From NCBI GenBank assembly GCA_900543945.1, contig UQTN01000086.1, positions 1-9,162 on the forward strand: a stretch of 9,162 nucleotides of DNA, written 5' to 3'. The position numbers and the translations under genes are program-made. Of the stretch, positions 1 through 6,582 are shown piece by piece. The stretch's first letter is position 1. Each line of letters begins with the position of its first letter. Source of the stretch: an uncultured Collinsella sp. GTDB lineage: Bacteria > Actinomycetota > Coriobacteriia > Coriobacteriales > Coriobacteriaceae. The notes beneath the pieces were generated by a model. That model saw only the letters and a list, made by a program, of their open reading frames with translations, did no database searches and was not told where the DNA came from.

Positions 1-190
1 GGACTTGCAGCGACGGACCTCAGGACGCTCTTACACCACGTCTGCGCGCGCCACCAGTGAAGACGTCCATAAGAGGAGAGATTGGCCGAGATTATGCCGG
101 CAGGTGAACCTTTGGCGCATCAAGTGGTCCATGTGGGCGCCCAAGAAAATACAAATTTGAACTAATTGTCCAGGGAAGGTTGGCGAGGGA
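1..190. other. Gene-free left edge with possible structured RNA
   Basis: I see no convincing protein gene here. A plus-strand frame is open from the window edge to a TGA at 158-160, but its 52 residues resemble no family I know and its codon use is weaker than that of neighbouring genes. The sequence can fold: CTCTTA (28-33) pairs with TAAGAG (70-75), ACGTCT (38-43) with AGACGT (61-66), AGGT (102-105) with ACCT (108-111) plus GCC (96-98) with GGC (114-116), and GGACC (15-19) with GGTCC (126-130) would close a three-way junction. I could not match it to SAM, cobalamin, FMN, TPP, glycine, T-box, SRP, tmRNA or RNase P signatures. It could be a non-coding RNA on either strand, the end of a gene from outside the window, or chance pairing. 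Confidence 0.2.
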
Positions 191-225
191 TAGAAAAAGG
201 GTCGGAAGCGAGCTTCCGACCCTTT
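191..225 (-). terminator. Intrinsic terminator of prs
   Basis: A perfect 14-bp inverted repeat pairs 196-209 with 212-225 around a tiny GA centre; in practice the loop is four bases. Read on the minus strand it is followed by TTTTTCTA (198 down to 191). It lies about 35 bases beyond the prs stop codon, as expected for a rho-independent terminator. The plus-strand tail (TTTAAAAG) is poor, so the element is mainly directional. Confidence 0.88.
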
Positions 226-258
226 AAAAGCATCAAAGATGATGCGATGCGTGGCAGG

Positions 259-1245
259 CTACAGCGCGAAGTCGCCGCCGACGAGCGTGGAGACGGGCTC
301 CTCGTGGTAAACGGCGGAGATGGCCTGAGCGAACTCCTCGGCGACCGAGATGGTCTTAATCTTGCCGCCGACCTCGACGGGAATGGCATCGGTGACGACG
401 CACTCGACGATGGGGGCGTCGTTCAGACGCTCGATGGCCGGACCGGAGAAGATGCCGTGGGTGGCGCACACGTAGATGTCGCCGGCGCCCATAGCCTTGA
501 GCTCCTTGACGTTGGCGCACAGGGTGCCAGCGGTGTCGATCATGTCGTCGTTGATGATGCAGGTCTTGCCCTTGATGTCACCGATGATGCCCATGACCTC
601 GGCGGCGTTGTGGCGCGGACGGCCCTTGTGGGCGATGGCCAGGTCGCAGCCGAGCATGTCGGACAGCTTCTTGGCGGCCTTGGCACGACCCACGTCGGGG
701 GAGACGACAACCAGGTTGTCGGTGTCGAAGTGCATGTCGTTGTAGTACTGGCCAAACAGCGGCAGCGCAGACAGGTGGTTAACCGGGATATCAAAGAAGC
801 CCTGGATCTGACCCTGGTGCAGGTCGAGGGTGATGATGCGGTTGACGCCGGCGCGCTCGAGCAGGTTGGCGACGAGGCGGGCAGTGATGGGCTCGCGCGG
901 GCCGGCCTTGCGGTCCTGGCGGGCATAGCCGTAGTGGGTGATAACGGCGGTGATGGAGCGGGCGGATGCGCGCTTGGCAGCGTCGGTGGCGATGAGCAGC
1001 TCCATGAGCATGTCGTTGACGTTGCCGCCGGCCACGGACTGAATCAGGAAGACGTCGGCGCCGCGGACGGTCTCGTCGTAGCGGGCGTAAATCTCACCAT
1101 TGGCGAACTGCTTTAGCGTAAGGCCCGAAAGCTCGACCCCAAGGTACTCAGCAATCTTCTGAGCGAGGGGACGGTTGGAGGAACCGGAATACACGCGGAT
1201 GGACTTGCGCATATTCTCCGACTTCTCGGGATCATTAATCGGCAT
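259..1245 (-). CDS. prs: Ribose-phosphate pyrophosphokinase (PRPP synthetase)
   Basis: Cytosolic enzyme that transfers pyrophosphate from ATP to ribose 5-phosphate to give PRPP, the precursor of purines, pyrimidines, NAD, histidine and tryptophan. The 328-residue product is slightly longer than the usual 310-320 because of a short N-terminal extension (MPINDPEKSEN). Visible class I features are YARQDRK at 107-113, the metal-site histidine in DLHQGQIQG (H143), the segment VVSPDVGRAK (180-189), the flexible-loop lysine K207 in AHKGRP, and the ribose-5-phosphate loop DDMIDTAGT (233-241). The start at 1245 is chosen because a strong AAAGGAGAA ribosome site (1251-1259) precedes it at normal spacing; Met12 lacks one. 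It lies downstream of glmU on the same strand but is separated by a glmU terminator and 191 bases, so it is probably also transcribed from its own promoter. Confidence 0.97.
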   Translation of the reverse strand: MPINDPEKSENMRKSIRVYSGSSNRPLAQKIAEYLGVELSGLTLKQFANGEIYARYDETVRGADVFLIQSVAGGNVNDMLMELLIATDAAKRASARSITAVITHYGYARQDRKAGPREPITARLVANLLERAGVNRIITLDLHQGQIQGFFDIPVNHLSALPLFGQYYNDMHFDTDNLVVVSPDVGRAKAAKKLSDMLGCDLAIAHKGRPRHNAAEVMGIIGDIKGKTCIINDDMIDTAGTLCANVKELKAMGAGDIYVCATHGIFSGPAIERLNDAPIVECVVTDAIPVEVGGKIKTISVAEEFAQAISAVYHEEPVSTLVGGDFAL

Positions 1246-1250
1246 TACCC

Positions 1251-1259
1251 TTCTCCTTT
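1251..1259 (-). promoter_or_regulatory. Ribosome binding site of prs
   Basis: Read on the minus strand, AAAGGAGAA lies about seven bases before the ATG at 1245. It supports the longer N terminus over an internal start at Met12. Confidence 0.8.
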
Positions 1260-1289
1260 ATATCGAATGCCATATAGATGCCTTCTTGC

Positions 1290-1295
1290 ATTGTA
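1290..1295 (-). promoter_or_regulatory. Candidate -10 element for prs
   Basis: TACAAT on the minus strand lies about 45 bases upstream of the prs start codon and would give a short leader. No good -35 hexamer sits at the usual distance; TCGATA, 16 bases further upstream, is only a weak match. It would explain how prs is transcribed beyond the glmU terminator. Confidence 0.4.
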
Positions 1296-1385
1296 ACCGC
1301 GCGGCGGGGTTTATCGAGTCTTGATAACGTCTTTACCGTCAACGGACACGAACCGACCACTCATCCGGTCGCGCAGGTCAGCATA

Positions 1386-1419
1386 GAAAAAGGAGCCGTC
1401 CCCATGGGAACAGCTCCTT
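1386..1419 (-). terminator. Intrinsic terminator of glmU
   Basis: AAGGAGC (1390-1396) pairs with GCTCCTT (1413-1419), and CCC/GGG inside the loop extends the stem. On the minus strand the hairpin is followed by TTTTTC (1391 down to 1386). It lies 18 bases past the glmU stop codon. Its tail (TTTTTCTA) is identical to that of the prs terminator. Read-through into prs remains possible. Confidence 0.85.
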
Positions 1420-1436
1420 AGATGCTTGATAAAACG

Positions 1437-2849
1437 TTATACCTCGTCGTCCTCGTGCAGACGGCGGCGATAATCGGCGGCCCAGCCCTCAATATTTACC
1501 TGACGGGCACGACCCAGTCCGAGTGCGTCTGCCGGGACCGGCTCGGTGATGACGGAGCCGGCGGCCACGAGCGCGCCGTCGCCGATCTGGGCAGGCGCGA
1601 CCATCATGGTGTCGGAGCCGATGAAGGCATCCTTGCCGATGACGGTCTTGTGCTTGTGCACGCCGTCGTAGTTGCAGGTGATGGAGCCAGCGCCCACGTT
1701 GACGCCGGGGCCCATGGTGGTGTCGCCGATGTAGGACAGGTGCGGCACCTTGGATCCCTCGCCGATCGTGGACTTTTTGATCTCCACGTGCGTGCCGGCC
1801 TTGGAGCCGTCGAGCATGTGGGTGCCCGGGCGCAGGTAGGCGCGCGGGCCGCAGTCGACGCCGTTCTCGATGACGGCCTCGATAGCGATGGTCTCATCGA
1901 TGGTGCAGCCGCTGCCGACGGTGGTGTCGGTGAGACGGCTGTTGGGGCCGAGCTGACACTCCTCGCCCACGGTGACGTGGCCGATCAGGTGCGTCTGCGG
2001 CCACACGATGGTGTCGCGGCCGATGACGGCGTCGGGGCCGATCCAAGCCTGCGTGGGGTCGATGAAGGTAACGCCCTCGGCCATCCAGTGCTCGTTGATG
2101 CGGTCGCGCGCGATGGCGGTGAGCTGTGCGAGCTGGATGCGGCTGTTGACGCCCAGACCGTCGCGGTAATCATCGCAGTGGAAGATGGAGACCGCCTGGC
2201 CGTGGCCCTTGAGAATTTCGAGCATATCGGGCAGGTAGTACTCGGACTGCGCGTTGTCGTTGCCGATCTCGTCAATGTGGGCGGCGAGCTGTGCACCGTC
2301 GAAGGCGTAGCAGCCGGCGTTGCACTCGAGCAGCTCGGCGGCTTGCTCGGGCGTGCAGTCCTTCTGCTCGATAATGCGCTCGATTTGGCTGTCGGCACCC
2401 AGCTTGATGCGGCCGTAGCCGAAGGGGTCGGGCGGGGTCATGGTCATGACGGTACAGGCGAGCTCGCCGGTAGCGACGGTCTGCGCAAACTTGGCCACAG
2501 TGTCGGCGGTGATGAGCGGCAGGTCGCCGTTGAGCACGACGACCGGGCCTTGCGCGATGCCGCAGGCCTCGAGCGCGACCTTTACGGCGTGGCCGGTGCC
2601 CAGGCGCTCGGTCTGCTCGACGCACTCGACCTTGGTGGCGCTGGTGGCGTAGGCGCCGTCGATAAGGGCGCGCATCTCGTCGGCGTGGCTGCCGATGACG
2701 ACCACGACGCGGCTGCAGCCGGCCTTGATGGTGGCGTCGACGATCCACTGGACCATGGGCTTACCCAGGATCTTGTGCGAAACCTTGCAGTGGTTCGACT
2801 TCATGCGGGTGCCCTCGCCGGCAGCGAGGATAATTGCGGTTGCGTCCAT
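1437..2849 (-). CDS. glmU: Bifunctional UDP-GlcNAc pyrophosphorylase / glucosamine-1-phosphate acetyltransferase
   Basis: Makes UDP-N-acetylglucosamine for peptidoglycan: the C-terminal domain acetylates glucosamine 1-phosphate with acetyl-CoA, and the N-terminal domain attaches UMP from UTP. The product has 470 residues, a normal GlmU length. The pyrophosphorylase domain shows LAAGEGTRMKS (8-18), QTERLGTGHA (79-88), NGDLPL (107-112, metal aspartate D109) and GVNSR with N235. Hexapeptide repeats of a left-handed beta helix run from about 265 to 440. Acetyltransferase residues are visible in AYLRPG (R340), VEIKKS (K358), KVPHLSYIGD (H370, Y373) and NYDG (N393). The frame stays open upstream to 3104, but those residues are not GlmU-like. 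The ATG at 2849 has an AGGAG ribosome site (2855-2859) and begins directly with MDATAIILAAGEG. It is divergent from ecfT. Confidence 0.97.
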   Translation of the reverse strand: MDATAIILAAGEGTRMKSNHCKVSHKILGKPMVQWIVDATIKAGCSRVVVVIGSHADEMRALIDGAYATSATKVECVEQTERLGTGHAVKVALEACGIAQGPVVVLNGDLPLITADTVAKFAQTVATGELACTVMTMTPPDPFGYGRIKLGADSQIERIIEQKDCTPEQAAELLECNAGCYAFDGAQLAAHIDEIGNDNAQSEYYLPDMLEILKGHGQAVSIFHCDDYRDGLGVNSRIQLAQLTAIARDRINEHWMAEGVTFIDPTQAWIGPDAVIGRDTIVWPQTHLIGHVTVGEECQLGPNSRLTDTTVGSGCTIDETIAIEAVIENGVDCGPRAYLRPGTHMLDGSKAGTHVEIKKSTIGEGSKVPHLSYIGDTTMGPGVNVGAGSITCNYDGVHKHKTVIGKDAFIGSDTMMVAPAQIGDGALVAAGSVITEPVPADALGLGRARQVNIEGWAADYRRRLHEDDEV

Positions 2850-3053
2850 GTGATCTCCTGTTACGTTATAGAGACGTGTGTTTGGAAACGATACACGGCG
2901 CAATATGATACCGCAGGCATATGATGAGCGCGTAACGATTGACGCATTGCCGCCGATGTCGGTGCCGTTGACGCGGTGTTTGCGCTGGTTGTGTATGGTG
3001 GCGGCGCTGCGGCGTTGACGTTTGAGCGAGGGGATGGGGTGCCCGTGGATATC
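2850..3053. promoter_or_regulatory. Divergent glmU / ecfT promoter region
   Basis: About 200 bases separate the two start codons and must hold both promoters. For glmU, the minus strand has TATCAT (2910 down to 2905) about 55 bases before the ATG, without a good -35. For ecfT, TTGACG occurs three times on the plus strand (2939-2944, 2968-2973, 3015-3020), but no good TATAAT partner lies at 16-18 bases; TATGGT (2994-2999) is the nearest and its spacing is too long. I see no recognisable cobalamin, FMN, TPP or other vitamin riboswitch upstream of the transporter. Confidence 0.35.
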
Positions 3054-3932
3054 ATGCGAGAGGAATCGGGCAACGAGCCCGTCGCGGCATTCTCGATGTC
3101 GCATCCGGCTGTGCCGGCACTCTATATAGTGCTGACGCTGGGGCTCACTATGTTCTCGATGCAGCCGGTACTGATTGCGCTGTCACTTGCGGGCGGGCTG
3201 GCGTATGGATTTGCGACGCGTGGGGCTGCCCGCACGTTGGGGGCGCTTCGCTGGCAGCTGCCGGTGATTTTGATTATCGCGCTGGTCAATCCTCTGTTTA
3301 GCGCCTCGGGCTCGACGGAGCTGTTCCGTATTGGCATGCGCGCGGTGTATCTGGAGAGCATGGTATACGGCCTGTGCATGGGCGGGCTGTTTGTGGCGAG
3401 CGTGCTGTGGTTTGGGGCCGCGGCGTCGATGCTCGAATACGACAAGGTGCTCGCGCTGCTGGGTAATGCCGCACCGGTGATTGCGCTCATGATCTCGATG
3501 TGCATGAGGCTTATCCCGCAGTTTTTGCGCCGCGGTCGTACGGTGCTGGCGGTGCAGGATGCGATTGATGTGCCGGGCCGCGCGCCGGCCGACCCCGTAC
3601 GCTCGCGCCTGCGGGCGTCGAGCGTGTTGATGGGCTGGGGCATGGAAGATTCGCTGGAGCGCGCGGACGCCATGCGCTCCCGTGGGTGGGGCGCCGCGAC
3701 GCGTCGAACGACGTATGCGCGGTATCGACTGGGGCGCAGCGACGTTGCCGCGCTGGCCGGGCTCGCACTGTTTGGTGCTGCCGCGGTGGCAGTGGCGTGG
3801 ACCGCGACGATGCAGTATTCGTTTTATCCGCAGCTCTCGGTGCCGGCGCCGTGGCCGGGCTATGTCGTGTACGCTGCCTGGATGGTGCTGCCTTGCGCGT
3901 TGCACGCGATTGATGAGAAGAGGTTTGGCTGA
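3054..3932 (+). CDS. ecfT: ECF transporter transmembrane component T
   Basis: Membrane scaffold of an energy-coupling factor importer, linking the ATPase to the substrate-binding S component. From the ATG at 3054 it has 292 residues, with hydrophobic helices at roughly 20-55, 65-82, 103-128, 136-153, 230-250 and 268-285. The family hallmark is the cytoplasmic coupling region: LRRGRTVLAVQDA (about 158-170) and ERADAMRSRGWG (about 202-213), the latter resembling the Ala/Ser-Arg-Gly motif that docks into the ATPases. The start is uncertain: GTG codons at 3039 and 3045 lie nearer the purine-rich AGGGGA (3029-3034), and the frame continues to a GTG at 2976 with no ribosome site. Its TGA overlaps the ATPase ATG (TGATG), indicating translational coupling. 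The substrate is not evident. Confidence 0.9.
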   Translation: MREESGNEPVAAFSMSHPAVPALYIVLTLGLTMFSMQPVLIALSLAGGLAYGFATRGAARTLGALRWQLPVILIIALVNPLFSASGSTELFRIGMRAVYLESMVYGLCMGGLFVASVLWFGAAASMLEYDKVLALLGNAAPVIALMISMCMRLIPQFLRRGRTVLAVQDAIDVPGRAPADPVRSRLRASSVLMGWGMEDSLERADAMRSRGWGAATRRTTYARYRLGRSDVAALAGLALFGAAAVAVAWTATMQYSFYPQLSVPAPWPGYVVYAAWMVLPCALHAIDEKRFG

Positions 3933-5575
3933 TGGCTCGGTTGGATAGGGGCCCGGTGTCGGGCGCGGCGTGCGGCCCGGATATTCCGGCGATTGAGGTA
4001 CGGGGCCTGAGCTTTACCTACCCCGGGGCTGAGGCGCTGGTGCTCGACGGGCTCGACTGGTCTGTTCCCCAAGGTGCGTTTGCACTGCTCGTTGGCGGTA
4101 CCGGGTCGGGCAAGTCGACGCTGCTCTCGCTGCTCAAACCCGAGATCGCGCCGACGGGCGAATGCGCCGGCGAGCTGTGCGTGCTGGGTGAGAGCGTTGC
4201 CGATATGGACGTTCGGGCGTCCGCAGAGCGCATGGGCTATGTGTTTCAGGATCCCGAGAACCAGATTGTGTGCGAGACCGTGTGGCACGAGATGGCGTTT
4301 GGCCTGGAAAACTTAGGCATGTCGCGCGACGAGATGCGCCGCCGTGTTGCCGAGACCAGCTATTTCTTTGGTCTGGAGGACTGGCTTCATCGCGATACCG
4401 ATACGCTTTCGGGTGGCCGCAAACAGCTGCTGTCGCTTGCCGCCGTCCTGGCGCTGCGTCCGCGTGTGCTGCTACTCGACGAGCCCACGTCTCAGCTCGA
4501 TCCCGTTGCCGAGAAGAATTTTCTGCACGCGCTGTTTCGCGTGAACCGTGAGCTGGGCTGCACGGTTGTTGTGGCTACGCATCAACCGCGGCCGATGCTC
4601 GAGTATGCGACGTGTGCGTACCGGATTGAGGGCGGTCGCGTGCGCGAGGTGGCGGATATGGCTTCTTTGGGACGCCGAGAATCGCTGTTTTCCGATGACA
4701 TGTTGGGGTGGGGTGCCATCCGATGTGCAAAAAACGGAGTATTCAGCAGGCGTGAGGACAATTTGGGCTCTCTGGAGCCGCTCGGGGACGTATCGAGCGC
4801 GAAAAAAAGTTCGGAACTGGACAAATCGTCCGAATTTGTGGCGCAAACGTCGCTCGAGAACGGCTCGGAAGCCTTCTCGCGCACGGATGGAAGCAGAATA
4901 CTCCAAAAAATGCACGCTGGGTCGGCTACCACCCTGTCGGAAGGCTGGTTTCGCTACGATCGCGCGTGCGGTTGGGTGCTGCGCGGGCTCGATGCGTCGT
5001 TTTCGGCTGGCGCGGTGCATGCAGTCGTGGGCGGAAACGGCTGCGGCAAGTCGACGATGCTTTCGGTGCTGGCCAAGACTGCCAAGCTGCAGCGTGGTCG
5101 TATGGTGCGCGGGGCGGCCTCGGCTGCGCTGCTGCCGCAGAACCCCAAGGCCCTGCTGGTTGCCGAGACGGTGCGCGACGAGCTGATGGAATGGGCCTCG
5201 ACCTGCGGATATGACGAGAACTTGGCGCGGGAGCGTGCGGCGCAACTGGGATTGGACGGCCTGGAGACGCGCCACCCATACGATCTTTCGGGCGGACAGC
5301 GCCAGCTGCTTGCGTTGGCAAAGCTGCTGCTGATCGGCCCCGAGCTGCTGTTGCTTGATGAGCCCACCAAGGGCCTTGACCTGGCAAGTCGCTGCATTAT
5401 CGCCCGCGCCCTGCGTGACCATGCGAAGGCTGGTGGCACCGTCATTATGGCCACGCACGATCTGGATTTTGCCGAGCAGGTTGCCGATGACATTGCCATG
5501 ATGTTTGGCGGCGAGATCGCCTGCATGGAGCCGCCGACCGACTTCTTTGCCGACAACGTGTTCTACAGGGCGTGA
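3932..5575 (+). CDS. ecfA: ECF transporter ATPase with two fused ABC domains
   Basis: Cytoplasmic energy source of the ECF importer; one polypeptide carries both nucleotide-binding domains that in many bacteria are separate EcfA and EcfA' subunits. Domain 1 (about 20-245) has Walker A GGTGSGKST (55-63), Q-loop Q106, signature LSGGR (159-163), Walker B ending D183-E184, D-loop SQLD and switch H217. Domain 2 (about 332-540) has Walker A GGNGCGKST (367-375), Q403, LSGGQ (452-456), Walker B ending D476-E477 and H509. Both catalytic glutamates are present, so both sites look competent. The ribosome site AAGAGG (3918-3923) precedes the ATG, which overlaps the ecfT stop. The linker (about 245-331) is polar, low-complexity and locally A/T-rich; most of it is encoded by palindromic element C (4725-4915). 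The frame is uninterrupted, so the fusion looks genuine. An in-frame ATG at 4910 could in principle start domain 2 alone, but lacks a good ribosome site. Confidence 0.95.
   Translation: MARLDRGPVSGAACGPDIPAIEVRGLSFTYPGAEALVLDGLDWSVPQGAFALLVGGTGSGKSTLLSLLKPEIAPTGECAGELCVLGESVADMDVRASAERMGYVFQDPENQIVCETVWHEMAFGLENLGMSRDEMRRRVAETSYFFGLEDWLHRDTDTLSGGRKQLLSLAAVLALRPRVLLLDEPTSQLDPVAEKNFLHALFRVNRELGCTVVVATHQPRPMLEYATCAYRIEGGRVREVADMASLGRRESLFSDDMLGWGAIRCAKNGVFSRREDNLGSLEPLGDVSSAKKSSELDKSSEFVAQTSLENGSEAFSRTDGSRILQKMHAGSATTLSEGWFRYDRACGWVLRGLDASFSAGAVHAVVGGNGCGKSTMLSVLAKTAKLQRGRMVRGAASAALLPQNPKALLVAETVRDELMEWASTCGYDENLARERAAQLGLDGLETRHPYDLSGGQRQLLALAKLLLIGPELLLLDEPTKGLDLASRCIIARALRDHAKAGGTVIMATHDLDFAEQVADDIAMMFGGEIACMEPPTDFFADNVFYRA
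4725..4915. repeat. Palindromic element C, inside the ATPase linker
   Basis: A 191-bp imperfect palindrome centred near 4820. The outer arms (4725-4747 and 4893-4915) match at 16 of 23 positions as inverted repeats: GTGCA, GGAGTATTC and GC are identical and a six-base A/T block differs. Nested inverted pairs share nearly the same centre: GAGCCG (4775-4780) with CGGCTC (4861-4866), CGAGCG (4794-4799) with CGCTCG (4851-4856), and TTCGGA (4810-4815) with TCCGAA (4829-4834). GGAC/GTCC (4819-4822, 4828-4831) forms an alternative small hairpin. No clear target duplication flanks it. It encodes residues 265-328 of the ATPase. It resembles a MITE-like or REP-like repeat; no transposase is present. 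Confidence 0.65.
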
Positions 5576-5579
5576 TAGG

Positions 5580-6293
5580 ATGACGGATCATCGCGCCTCG
5601 CGCCTACTCACGAAAATGGAGATTCCGCTGCTCCTGGCGGTGCCGGCAGTGATGACTGCGGCGTTGCTGGCGGGCATTGAGCAGGCGGCGCTTGCCATGC
5701 TGGTTGTAGTGGCGCTCGTGCTCGCACTGTTCTTTGCGGGCTATGAGTCATCACGTCCAGGCCTGCGCCAGATCATGCCCACGCTGGTGCTGGCGGCGCT
5801 GGCCGCGGCGGGGCGCATTCTGTTTGGACCCATTCCCGATTTTAAGCCCGTGAGCGCTATCGCCATTATCGCGGGTGCGACACTTGGCCGTCGCAATGGT
5901 TTTATGGTCGGCGCGTTGGCAGCGCTGACCAGTAATTTCTTTTTTGGACAGGGCATGTGGACGCCGTGGCAGATGTATGCCTGGGGTCTGGTGGGCTATA
6001 TCGGTGGCGCGCTGGCGCATGCGGGCGCGTTTGATCGCGCCGATGAGACCGTGCGAATGCCGGCGCTGTTGGCGTATGGCTTTGCCTCGGGCCTGCTCTA
6101 TGGCGTTGTGATCAACGCCTACGACATCATCGGTTTTGTGCAGCCGCTCACGTGGGCGGGCGCCGTAGCGCGTCTTGCCACGGCGGTGCCGTTCGATATC
6201 ACACACGGCCTCGCGACCTGCGTGTTCTTGGCCGCCCTGTACAGGCCCTGGTGTCGTCGCATCAACCGAGTCGTCGTGAAATACGGGCTGTAG
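5580..6293 (+). CDS. ECF transporter substrate-binding (S) component, substrate unknown
   Basis: Integral membrane protein of 237 residues with about six hydrophobic segments (roughly 15-35, 37-55, 65-83, 92-119, 130-150 and 160-185, with a last one near 205-222). The central motif is characteristic of one group of ECF S components: PDFKPVSAIAIIAGATLG (86-103) followed by TSNFFFGQGMWTPWQM (117-132). It starts four bases after the ATPase stop, so T, ATPase and S form one operon and presumably one dedicated importer. The ATG at 5580 has AGG immediately before it and AGGG further upstream; the frame continues upstream to 5505, but that part is the shadow of the ATPase end. The motif resembles S proteins I associate with cobalamin or other vitamin uptake, but the substrate cannot be assigned from sequence. 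Confidence 0.88.
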   Translation: MTDHRASRLLTKMEIPLLLAVPAVMTAALLAGIEQAALAMLVVVALVLALFFAGYESSRPGLRQIMPTLVLAALAAAGRILFGPIPDFKPVSAIAIIAGATLGRRNGFMVGALAALTSNFFFGQGMWTPWQMYAWGLVGYIGGALAHAGAFDRADETVRMPALLAYGFASGLLYGVVINAYDIIGFVQPLTWAGAVARLATAVPFDITHGLATCVFLAALYRPWCRRINRVVVKYGL

Positions 6294-6333
6294 AGCTGGT
6301 TGCGCCGGGGCGGGAATCAATACTGATGAAGTA

Positions 6334-6499
6334 CCATTTCAAAACTATGTCGGTTTACGGGGCTAGATTGGCACAGACCGACCATACCGGCATTTTTCGA
6401 AAATAGACGAGTCGTCTACCTGCGGTTTTATTTTGCCTCAGTTACGTGTGGTTGGGGGTTCGCGATTCGGCCCCGTAAACCGGCATAGTTTTGAAATGG
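6334..6499. repeat. Palindromic element A
   Basis: A 166-bp element bounded by 30-bp inverted arms (6334-6363 and 6470-6499) that match at 29 of 30 positions; the one difference is T/C within CTATG(T/C)CGG. The interior is a weaker inverted repeat with two local palindromes, TTTTCGAAAA (6394-6403) and TAGACGA-G-TCGTCTA (6404-6418). The right half of the core (6415-6434, TCTACCTGCGGTTTTATTTT) recurs in element B. It lies in the convergent gap after the S-component gene and carries no coding sequence. It resembles a MITE-like or large REP-like element. Confidence 0.8.
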
Positions 6500-6542
6500 C
6501 CGGCATATATTGCTGTCGTCACTGATCTCAGAGGGCCGAAAG

Positions 6543-6560
6543 GATCCGGTTCCCCGTCCC
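6543..6560 (+). repeat. Imperfect direct repeat, left copy, flanking element B
   Basis: GATCCGGTTCCCCGTCCC recurs with few changes as GATTCGTTTTCCTCCGTCCC at 6779-6798, on the other side of element B. The copies are 18 and 20 bases and each is followed by a short G-rich stretch ending in GGGGAT. They could be an old duplication, or two copies of a dispersed intergenic motif. Confidence 0.45.
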
Positions 6561-6582
6561 TAAGCGGTCGCTGGGGATGTCC

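Noticed and set aside
78..110. Start of a serine tRNA (GGAGAGATTGGCCGAG resembles the 5' end)
   Set aside because: No anticodon stem, T-loop GTTCGA or matching 3' acceptor strand follows at the right distance.
166..1116. Long plus-strand open frame opposite prs
   Set aside because: Its translation is dominated by G, V, D and A in the pattern produced by antisense reading of a G+C-rich gene; prs on the other strand has full family motifs and a ribosome site.
1422..2924. 500-codon plus-strand open frame opposite glmU
   Set aside because: Antisense shadow: no recognisable domain, no ribosome site, and it covers glmU, which has complete catalytic motifs.
2976..3053. Longer N terminus of the ECF T protein from a GTG at 2976
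   Set aside because: No ribosome site precedes it and the residues are not membrane-protein-like. A GTG at 3039 or 3045 remains possible and is noted with the gene.
2850..3104. Upstream extension of GlmU by 85 residues
   Set aside because: The extra residues are not GlmU-like and cover the divergent promoter region; the ATG at 2849 has AGGAG and starts the conserved domain at once.
4725..4915. Element C as evidence that the ATPase is a pseudogene
   Set aside because: The frame is continuous through it and both ABC domains keep every catalytic motif, so the protein is probably functional.
4472..5458. Minus-strand open frame across the ATPase gene
   Set aside because: Translation shows no family features; the plus-strand frame has two complete ABC domains.
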